64,000 bases of DNA, taken from positions 746,619 through 810,618 of the forward strand of contig NZ_QFZZ01000003.1 of NCBI RefSeq assembly GCF_005233515.1, in the 5' to 3' direction. Of this stretch, positions 58,033 to 64,000 are shown in pieces. Numbering within the stretch: position 1 is the first letter of the stretch; every line of letters starts with the position of its first letter. Under the pieces are notes generated by a model, which saw only the letters and a program-made list of their open reading frames with translations, searched no databases and was not told the DNA's origin. A program made the translations under genes and the position numbers. The stretch comes from Pseudomonas sp. CFBP13508 (GTDB lineage: Bacteria; Pseudomonadota; Gammaproteobacteria; Pseudomonadales; Pseudomonadaceae).

Positions 58033-58352
58033 TACTTCGGCGCCTCTTCTTTTGCTTTCGGGGCTTTCTTCTTGAACATCTCAAGCATGCGGCGGGTGAC
58101 CAGGAAGCCACCAAACACATTGACCGCCGCCAGTGCCACAGCCAGCGTGCCCATGGTCTTGCCCAGCGGCGTGACGGTCAGCGCAGCGGCGAGCATGGCG
58201 CCGACGATCACGATCGCGGAAATGGCATTGGTCACCGCCATCAACGGCGTGTGCAGCGCAGGTGTAACGTTCCAGACCACGTGGTAACCGACATAAATCG
58301 CCAGCACGAAGATGATCAGGTTGTAGATACCGGGGGAGATAAGCTCTTCCAT
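58032..58352 (-). CDS. pntAB: NAD(P) transhydrogenase subunit alpha part 2
   Basis: Short membrane part of the alpha subunit, 106 residues with about three to four helices ([49 protein letters not shown]). In Pseudomonas the alpha subunit is split in two genes, and this is the membrane half. It ends basic ([13 protein letters not shown]). Translation is coupled to pntB and it follows pntAA by 15 bases. Confidence 0.93.
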   Translation of the reverse strand: MEELISPGIYNLIIFVLAIYVGYHVVWNVTPALHTPLMAVTNAISAIVIVGAMLAAALTVTPLGKTMGTLAVALAAVNVFGGFLVTRRMLEMFKKKAPKAKEEAPK

Positions 58353-58367
58353 CGTCTGAATCCCTGC

Positions 58368-59489
58368 TTAGGCGTTTTTGCGGATGACTTGGCCGTCGCG
58401 GCACATCAGGCACGCGGCGACGATGTCGTCTTCGAGGTTGACGTCGAACTGGCCTTCCTTGGTGAACACCAGCTTGAGGAAGTCCAGCAGGTTGCGTGCG
58501 TACAGCGCCGAAGCGTCGGCAGCGACTTCACCGGCGAGGTTGGTCGGGCCGACGATGGTCACACCGTTTTCCACAACGACCTGATCGGCCACGGTCAGCG
58601 GACAGTTGCCACCCTGAGCGGCGGCGAGGTCAATGACCACCGAGCCCGGTTTCATCTGCGCCACGGTCTCGGCGCTGAGCAGCGTCGGCGCCTTGCGGCC
58701 CGGAATCAGCGCGGTGGTAATGACGATATCGGCCTGCTTGGCGCGCTCATGCACCGCCTGAGCCTGGCGCTGCATCCAGCTCGCCGGCATCGGCCGCGCA
58801 TAACCGCCGACGCCGACGGCGCATTCGCGTTCTTCATCGGTTTCGTACGGCACGTCGACGAACTTGGCGCCGAGGGATTCGATCTGTTCCTTCACTGCTG
58901 GACGCACGTCGGACGCTTCGATCACCGCACCCAGACGTTTGGCCGTAGCGATCGCCTGCAGACCGGCCACGCCCGCGCCGAGAATCAGCACGCGCGCCGC
59001 TTTCACCGTACCCGCAGCAGTCATCAGCATTGGCATGAAGCGCGGGTAATAGTGGGCGGCCAGCAACACCGCTTTGTAGCCGGCGATGTTCGCCTGCGAC
59101 GACAACACATCGAGACTCTGCGCGCGCGAGGTGCGCGGCGCGGCTTCGAGGGCAAAGGCGGTAATGCCGCACTCGGCCATTTTTGCGATGGTCTCGTTGT
59201 TGAACGGATTGAGCATGCCCACCAGCACCGTACCGCGCTTGATCAGCGTCAGTTCGGCATCGCTTGGCGCGACCACTTTGAGAATCAGCTCGGCGCCAAA
59301 CGCGTCATTGGCGCTGCCAATGCTTGCGCCGGCCGCTTCATAGGCACTGTCGACGACACTGGCTTTGACGCCGGCGCCACTTTGCACAGTGACCTTATGG
59401 CCTTGGCTGATCAGCTTCTTGATGGTTTCCGGGGTTGCTGCAACCCGTGTTTCACCGGTCTGGGTTTCGAGAGGAACACCAATGTGCAC
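58368..59489 (-). CDS. pntAA: NAD(P) transhydrogenase subunit alpha part 1
   Basis: Cytosolic NAD-binding part of the alpha subunit, 373 residues starting with GTG (MHIGVPLE). The Rossmann fold is VLILGAGVAGLQAIATAKRLG, with NAD-site motifs including DVRPAVKEQIESLGAKF and the mobile loop region near YARPMP. The upstream GGAGATTTGAC gives its ribosome site. It is first in the pnt operon. Confidence 0.94.
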   Translation of the reverse strand: MHIGVPLETQTGETRVAATPETIKKLISQGHKVTVQSGAGVKASVVDSAYEAAGASIGSANDAFGAELILKVVAPSDAELTLIKRGTVLVGMLNPFNNETIAKMAECGITAFALEAAPRTSRAQSLDVLSSQANIAGYKAVLLAAHYYPRFMPMLMTAAGTVKAARVLILGAGVAGLQAIATAKRLGAVIEASDVRPAVKEQIESLGAKFVDVPYETDEERECAVGVGGYARPMPASWMQRQAQAVHERAKQADIVITTALIPGRKAPTLLSAETVAQMKPGSVVIDLAAAQGGNCPLTVADQVVVENGVTIVGPTNLAGEVAADASALYARNLLDFLKLVFTKEGQFDVNLEDDIVAACLMCRDGQVIRKNA

Positions 59490-59923
59490 GTCAAATCTCC
59501 TGCGTGATCTTATTGAGTAAACCCATGCACTGCGGATGGTGCGACTGGGGCGGCCGATCAGCACGATCCCGCCGAATCGGGGCGGGGCGCGGCATTTTGC
59601 AGGCGAACTTTATGCCCTTCAAGGGATTATGACGGGTGACGGAAAATTAACTACAAGTCATGCCGTGACCGAATGTCGCAGATGGCCAGTTGAACCCCTT
59701 GCACGCCGTGCCCTGCAAGGATTCTGGCTGAATTTGAAAAAAATTCGCATCGGTGGCGTGAATAGGCAGTAATGAGTCGCCATTAGAGGCTCAAAGCCAC
59801 GTGGTTGGCAGCTTGTGGGACGTCTGTACGACTTTCGGATACAGTCTGCGCAAAAGCGACAAATAGTTATATCTGTAGGGCTTTGATTTTCTTGACTACG
59901 GGGTTAATTATCGCGCAGGGCCT
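59490..59923. promoter_or_regulatory. pnt promoter region and gcdR tail
   Basis: A 434-base gap upstream of pntAA. A CCTTGCA / TGCAAGG hairpin with a 10-base loop lies near 59698-59721. The region 59640-59760 is AT-rich and is the likely promoter zone on the minus strand. I see no gene or named site; the small open frames here are not credible. Confidence 0.4.
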
Positions 59924-60823
59924 TTATTCTTCTAGGCTGTAGCTCTGCGCTTGATTTACCAGCCAGTCGCGAAATGCCTTCAGCGATGCCGATTCGACCT
60001 TTCGCTCCGGAATCATCAGGTAATAGGCCTTGATGCTGGAGAGCGCTTGAGGGTTGGCAACCACCAGACGTTTCTCTGCCAGCTCGCGCTGGATCAGAAA
60101 CGGCGGAATCAGCGCGACGCCCATGTCGTGCATGGCTGCCTGGGCAAGCATGGAGAAGAGTTCGTAACGTGGGCCGGTCATGTCGCGAGGGATATTCAAC
60201 TGCTGGGAGTTGAACCACTGGCGCCAGGCGTAAGGTCGTGTGGTCTGCTGCAGCAGCGGTAGTTCGGCGATGGCAGCGGCTGTCAGATGCTTGCGATTGC
60301 CGAGTAGGGCGGGACTGCACACCGGCATCGGATTTTCACCCATCAACCTGTGGGATTCGGTACCCGACCAGTCGGCGTCGCCGAAGTAAATCGCGGCATC
60401 GAATTCGGTGTCGGCAAACAGGAAAGGCCGAGTGCGGTTGGTCAGGTTGACGGTCACTTCCGGGTGCTTGAGCTGAAAATCCTTGAGGCGTGGCAGCAGC
60501 CATTGGGTGCCGAAGGTCGGCACGACGGCGAGCTCGATAACGTTGGTGCCCTGCTGGCCCATCACCGAAAGGGTGTCGCGCTCCACCGCATCGAGCTGAG
60601 TGGCCACCCGACGACTGTAGGAAAGCCCCGCCTCGGTCAGTTTCACTCCACGTCGCGAGCGTCGGAACAGTTCCACGCTTAGGAAGTCTTCAAGGCTGGC
60701 GATCTGTCGGCAAATGGCGCCCTGGGTGAGCGACAGCTCTTCAGCGGCCCGGGTGAAACTTTCGTGGCGGGCGGCAGCTTCGAAGCTGATCAGGGCGGTC
60801 GTGCTGGGAATTTTCCTGCGCAT
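59924..60823 (-). CDS. gcdR: Glutarate catabolism LysR regulator GcdR
   Basis: A 299-residue LysR regulator next to the glutarate genes. The helix-turn-helix is ESFTRAAEELSLTQGAICRQIASLEDFL and the rest is the effector domain. By analogy with P. putida it activates gcdHG in response to glutarate. The ATG at 60823 is chosen, with GAGG nine bases upstream. It is divergent from gcdH. A 15-base dyad in the gap is a candidate operator. Confidence 0.87.
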   Translation of the reverse strand: MRRKIPSTTALISFEAAARHESFTRAAEELSLTQGAICRQIASLEDFLSVELFRRSRRGVKLTEAGLSYSRRVATQLDAVERDTLSVMGQQGTNVIELAVVPTFGTQWLLPRLKDFQLKHPEVTVNLTNRTRPFLFADTEFDAAIYFGDADWSGTESHRLMGENPMPVCSPALLGNRKHLTAAAIAELPLLQQTTRPYAWRQWFNSQQLNIPRDMTGPRYELFSMLAQAAMHDMGVALIPPFLIQRELAEKRLVVANPQALSSIKAYYLMIPERKVESASLKAFRDWLVNQAQSYSLEE

Positions 60824-60838
60824 GTACGTCAACCTCAC

Positions 60839-60853
60839 TAATGCGCCGCATTA
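60839..60853. promoter_or_regulatory. Candidate GcdR operator dyad
   Basis: TAATGCG-C-CGCATTA is a perfect 7-base inverted repeat with a one-base centre. It stands 16 bases before the gcdR start and inside the divergent gcdR-gcdH gap. Confidence 0.5.
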
Positions 60854-60980
60854 ATGGCATTTCGCGACGGTTCGGAGTGAGAAATTAGCACAACAGAATG
60901 CGAAATCCTCGTTTGCCGCGATGACGAGTCGCGCCTAGGATCAATGCCACGTTAATTCACCCGATTGCGAGGGCAAACTC

Positions 60981-62162
60981 ATGGGCGGTAAAGCTAGCTT
61001 CAACTGGATCGATCCCCTGCTGCTGGATCAACAGCTCACCGAAGAGGAGCGGATGATCCGCGACACCGCCGCGCAGTTCGCCCAACAGAGCCTGGCGCCG
61101 CGTGTACTTGAAGCTTTCCGTCATGAGAAGACCGATCCGGCAATCTTCCGCGAGATGGGCGAAGTCGGCCTGCTCGGCGCGACCATTCCCGAGCAGTACG
61201 GTGGCAGCGGTCTGAACTATGTCAGCTACGGCCTGATTGCCCGTGAGGTCGAGCGCGTCGACTCTGGCTATCGCTCGATGATGAGCGTGCAGTCGTCGCT
61301 GGTGATGGTGCCGATCAACGAATTCGGCACCGAAGCACAGAAACAGAAGTATCTGCCGAAGCTGGCTTCCGGCGAATGGATCGGTTGCTTTGGTCTGACC
61401 GAACCGAACCACGGTTCGGATCCGGGCGCGATGATTAGCCGGGCGCGCAAGGTCGACGGCGGCTACAGCCTGACTGGCGCGAAGATGTGGATCACCAACA
61501 GCCCGATTGCTGACGTATTTGTAGTCTGGGCCAAGGACGATGCCGGCGATATCCGTGGTTTCGTTCTGGAGAAAGGCTGGAAAGGCCTGAGCGCTCCGGC
61601 GATTCACGGCAAGGTCGGCCTGCGCGCTTCGATCACCGGTGAGATCGTCATGGACAACGTGTTCGTGCCGGAAGAAAACATCTTCCCGGACGTGCGTGGT
61701 CTGAAAGGTCCGTTCACCTGCCTCAACTCCGCACGCTACGGCATTTCCTGGGGCGCACTGGGCGCCGCCGAGTTCTGCTGGCACACCGCACGCCAATACA
61801 CTCTGGACCGTCAGCAGTTCGGTCGCCCGCTGGCCGCGACGCAACTGGTACAGAAGAAACTCGCCGATATGCAGACCGAGATCACCCTGGCACTGCAAGG
61901 CTGCCTGCGCCTGGGTCGGATGAAGGATGAAGGCACTGCCGCCGTTGAAATCACTTCGATCATGAAGCGCAACTCCTGCGGCAAGTCGCTGGATATCGCG
62001 CGGATGGCCCGCGACATGCTCGGCGGAAATGGCATCTCCGATGAGTTCGGTGTGGCCCGTCACCTGGTCAACCTGGAAGTGGTGAATACCTATGAAGGTA
62101 CCCATGACGTTCACGCGCTGATCCTCGGGCGTGCGCAAACCGGTCTGCAGGCGTTCTATTAA
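60981..62162 (+). CDS. gcdH: Glutaryl-CoA dehydrogenase
   Basis: FAD enzyme that oxidises and decarboxylates glutaryl-CoA to crotonyl-CoA in lysine and glutarate breakdown, 393 residues. It belongs to the acyl-CoA dehydrogenase fold, with substrate-site motifs [15 protein letters not shown] and the catalytic Glu in [10 protein letters not shown] near the C-terminus. The upstream CGAGGGCAAACTC is a fair ribosome site. It is first in gcdHG. Confidence 0.95.
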   Translation: MGGKASFNWIDPLLLDQQLTEEERMIRDTAAQFAQQSLAPRVLEAFRHEKTDPAIFREMGEVGLLGATIPEQYGGSGLNYVSYGLIAREVERVDSGYRSMMSVQSSLVMVPINEFGTEAQKQKYLPKLASGEWIGCFGLTEPNHGSDPGAMISRARKVDGGYSLTGAKMWITNSPIADVFVVWAKDDAGDIRGFVLEKGWKGLSAPAIHGKVGLRASITGEIVMDNVFVPEENIFPDVRGLKGPFTCLNSARYGISWGALGAAEFCWHTARQYTLDRQQFGRPLAATQLVQKKLADMQTEITLALQGCLRLGRMKDEGTAAVEITSIMKRNSCGKSLDIARMARDMLGGNGISDEFGVARHLVNLEVVNTYEGTHDVHALILGRAQTGLQAFY

Positions 62163-62176
62163 TAGGAGAGCAGACC

Positions 62177-63397
62177 ATGGGCGCGCTGTCGCATCTGCGG
62201 GTACTGGATTTATCGCGAGTGCTGGCCGGGCCTTGGGCTGGGCAAATCCTCGCCGACCTTGGCGCCGAAGTGATCAAGGTCGAGCGGCCAGGCAATGGTG
62301 ACGATACTCGCGCGTGGGGTCCGCCCTTTCTCAAAGACGCTTACGGCGAGAACACGTCGGAAGCGGCTTATTACCTGTCGGCCAACCGCAACAAGCAATC
62401 GGTGACCATCGACTTCACCCGTCCTGAAGGGCAGAAGCTGGTGCGCGACCTGGCGGCGAAGTCGGACATCCTCATCGAGAATTTCAAGGTGGGCGGTCTG
62501 GCGGCCTATGGCCTGGACTATGAGTCGCTGAAGGCGCTCAACCCGAATCTGATCTATTGCTCTATCACCGGCTTCGGTCAGACCGGTCCTTACGCCAAGC
62601 GTGCAGGGTATGACTTCATGATCCAGGGCCTCGGCGGCTTGATGAGTCTGACTGGTCGACCTGAAGGAGATGAAGGTGCTGGCCCGGTGAAAGTGGGCGT
62701 AGCGCTGACGGATATTCTCACCGGGCTGTATTCAACGGTGGCGATTCTCGCGGCGTTGGCTCATCGCGATCACGACGGTGGTGGCCAGCACATCGATATG
62801 GCGTTGCTGGATGTGCAGGTCGCGTGTCTGGCTAACCAGGCGATGAACTACCTGACCACCGGCAATGCGCCAAAGCGTCTGGGCAATGCCCATCCCAATA
62901 TCGTGCCTTATCAGGACTTTCCTACGGCGGATGGCGACTTCATCCTCACCGTGGGCAATGACGGGCAGTTCCGCAAGTTCGCCGAAGTCGCCGGGCAGCC
63001 GCACTGGGCGGATGATCCGCGCTTCGCGACCAACAAGCTGCGAGTGGCGAACCGCGCGGTGTTGATTCCACTGATCCGCCAGGCGACGGTTTTCAAGACG
63101 ACAGCCGAGTGGGTTGCTCAATTGGAGCATGCGGGTGTGCCTTGTGGGCCGATCAATGATCTGTCGCAGGTGTTTGAAGATCCACAAGTGAAGGCGCGCG
63201 GTCTGGCGATCGAACTGCCTCATGCATTGGCGGGGATGGTGCCCCAGGTGGCCAGCCCGATTCGATTGTCGGAGACGCCCGTTGAATATCGTCATGCGCC
63301 TCCTTTATTAGGTGAGCACACGTTAGAGGTTCTGCAGCGGGTGCTGGGCCTGGGGGCAGGTGCGGTGGCTATGTTGAAGGAGGAAGGCGTCCTTTAA
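62177..63397 (+). CDS. gcdG: Glutarate CoA-transferase (CaiB/BaiF family, GcdG)
   Basis: Transfers CoA from succinyl-CoA to glutarate, making the substrate for gcdH. The 406-residue class III CoA-transferase has the interlocked-ring fold; the catalytic Asp is in the segment AGYDFMIQG near residue 150. The N-terminus MGALSHLRVLDLSRVLAGPW is typical. It follows gcdH by 14 bases on the same transcript. Confidence 0.92.
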   Translation: MGALSHLRVLDLSRVLAGPWAGQILADLGAEVIKVERPGNGDDTRAWGPPFLKDAYGENTSEAAYYLSANRNKQSVTIDFTRPEGQKLVRDLAAKSDILIENFKVGGLAAYGLDYESLKALNPNLIYCSITGFGQTGPYAKRAGYDFMIQGLGGLMSLTGRPEGDEGAGPVKVGVALTDILTGLYSTVAILAALAHRDHDGGGQHIDMALLDVQVACLANQAMNYLTTGNAPKRLGNAHPNIVPYQDFPTADGDFILTVGNDGQFRKFAEVAGQPHWADDPRFATNKLRVANRAVLIPLIRQATVFKTTAEWVAQLEHAGVPCGPINDLSQVFEDPQVKARGLAIELPHALAGMVPQVASPIRLSETPVEYRHAPPLLGEHTLEVLQRVLGLGAGAVAMLKEEGVL

Positions 63398-63489
63398 GTC
63401 TTCTTCTATATAGAAGGAGCTCTTTTCTCATCTGATTGGATGTTTTTTAATCAATACGCAAGTTATTGAAAGAAAAGCGAAATTAACGG

Positions 63490-63517
63490 TTGACGGCAGA
63501 TTCCAGAGGTCTATAAT
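63490..63517 (+). promoter_or_regulatory. rrn promoter P1
   Basis: TTGACG (63490-63495), 16-base spacer and a perfect TATAAT (63512-63517). The preceding AT-rich tract could be an UP element. The GC-rich region after it resembles a stringent discriminator. Confidence 0.88.
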
Positions 63518-63692
63518 TCGCCCCACTTCCGGCGCAGTCGAAACGGAAAACTCCTTGAGATTCAAAGAGTTACGCAGTTTTCGACAGCGGCTTGCCTCAG
63601 GTCATCGAAGCCTGGAAGGGGTTGAAAGAGCGGTGATGTTTGGCTCTCTTAACGGTTCGATCTTCTCGATCGAAAGCGGAGAAAAAGAGGTG

Positions 63693-63720
63693 TTGACAGC
63701 AGCGATTAACGCTGTAGAAT
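63693..63720 (+). promoter_or_regulatory. rrn promoter P2
   Basis: Perfect -35 TTGACA (63693-63698), 16-base spacer and -10 TAGAAT (63715-63720). Confidence 0.88.
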
Positions 63721-63802
63721 TCGCCTCCCGCTAACGAGAGATCGGAAGCGCAAGTGGTTGAAGTTGTTGAAGAATTCTTCGAAAACTTCTGAAAATAATC
63801 AC

Positions 63803-63830
63803 TTGACAGCAAATGAGGCTGCTGTAGAAT
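63803..63830 (+). promoter_or_regulatory. rrn promoter P3
   Basis: Perfect -35 TTGACA (63803-63808), 16-base spacer and -10 TAGAAT (63825-63830). The -10 region and spacing repeat P2, so P3 probably arose as a copy. Confidence 0.88.
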
Positions 63831-63865
63831 GCGCGCCTCGGTTGAGACGAAAGATCTTAACCAAT

Positions 63866-63878
63866 CGCTCTTTAACAA
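63866..63878 (+). promoter_or_regulatory. boxA antitermination site
   Basis: CGCTCTTTAACAA matches the E. coli rrn boxA (TGCTCTTTAACAA) at 12 of 13 bases. It recruits NusB/NusE to keep polymerase from stopping in rRNA genes. Confidence 0.92.
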
Positions 63879-63903
63879 CTGAATCAAGCAATTCGTGTGG
63901 GTG

Positions 63904-63949
63904 CTTGTGCAGTTAGACTGATAGTCAACAAGATTATCAGCATCACAAG
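63904..63949 (+). other. Nested inverted repeat before 16S rRNA
   Basis: Outer arms CTTGTG (63904-63909) and CACAAG (63944-63949) with inner CTGATA (63918-63923) and TATCAG (63935-63940). It probably folds into the leader hairpin near the RNase processing and boxC zone. Confidence 0.6.
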
Positions 63950-64000
63950 TTACTCCGCGAGAAATCAAAGATGTAACCAACGATTGCTGAGCCAAGTTTA

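Larger units (their letters stand above)
63398..64000 (+). promoter_or_regulatory. Ribosomal RNA operon leader with three promoters
   Basis: A 603-base stretch without a gene; it ends a few tens of bases before the expected 16S rRNA start. It holds P1, P2 and P3 promoters, the boxA antitermination site and a nested inverted repeat (separate entries). An AT-rich UP-element-like tract (about 63440-63490) precedes P1. The leader text ending GAGCCAAGTTTA matches Pseudomonas rrn leaders. Confidence 0.9.

Noticed and set aside
59536..59772. Small plus-strand frame in the pnt upstream gap
   Set aside because: No ribosome site, no motif; the gap is best read as a promoter region.
63597..63995. Minus-strand 132-codon frame in the rRNA leader
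   Set aside because: It lies across the rrn promoters and boxA and has no protein-like features.

Overview
The window is a stretch of core chromosome from a Pseudomonas of the P. fluorescens group. Evidence: high GC, gene blocks in the order known from P. aeruginosa PAO1 (homologues of about PA5487-PA5505, then PA0114-PA0102, PA0069-PA0060 and PA0039-PA0035), and many copies of the P. fluorescens-type REP sequence TGTGGGAGCGAGCCTGCTCG. I see no prophage, insertion sequence, CRISPR array or tRNA gene. The right edge stops inside the leader of a ribosomal RNA operon, just before 16S rRNA.

Layout. 1-4300: start of a diguanylate cyclase gene, an EEP-family hydrolase, dsbA, cytochromes c4 and c5, engB, and an ErsA-type sRNA with its own AlgU-like promoter in the engB-polA gap. 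4337-8518: polA, a small DUF2782 protein, thrB. 8647-11682: zinc uptake, znuA facing zur-znuC-znuB across a probable Zur box. 11720-17462: a lipoprotein, catalase katE, and the methionine importer metNIQ. 17716-26376: the aa3 cytochrome c oxidase locus (coxB, coxA, ctaG, coxC, a divergent small membrane gene, SURF1, an assembly protein, ctaA, ctaB, sco), covering the subunits, heme A synthesis and copper delivery. 26747-31722: an unknown protein, a SulP carrier beside a beta-carbonic anhydrase, a radical SAM protein behind a near-perfect LexA box, and an orphan protein with an EF-hand-like loop. 31793-36567: a three-subunit gluconate-dehydrogenase-type periplasmic complex and a TpbA-like phosphatase. 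36573-47868: two M3 oligopeptidases (prlC and a divergent paralogue), a gamma-carbonic anhydrase, a HAD phosphatase, lipoproteins, OsmC, a flavin monooxygenase, two DUF1161 proteins, dodecin and an ElaB-like protein. 47841-50913: trpI facing trpBA. 50972-54569: three tandem DUF2388 genes translationally coupled to a DUF4105 protein, then a DUF1127 gene; the DUF2388 and DUF1127 upstream regions share TGTACC-type sites. 54891-59489: acetate/succinate CoA-transferase and the pnt transhydrogenase. 59924-63397: glutarate catabolism (gcdR, gcdH, gcdG). 63398-64000: rRNA leader with three promoters and boxA.

Most of this is well-described housekeeping. The parts that best repay a second look are the DUF2388/DUF4105/DUF1127 region with its shared upstream motifs, the AlgU-driven sRNA, the LexA-controlled radical SAM gene, the EF-hand orphan and the paired carbonic anhydrase/SulP genes. 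PAO1 locus numbers and family names are from memory of these families, not from a search.
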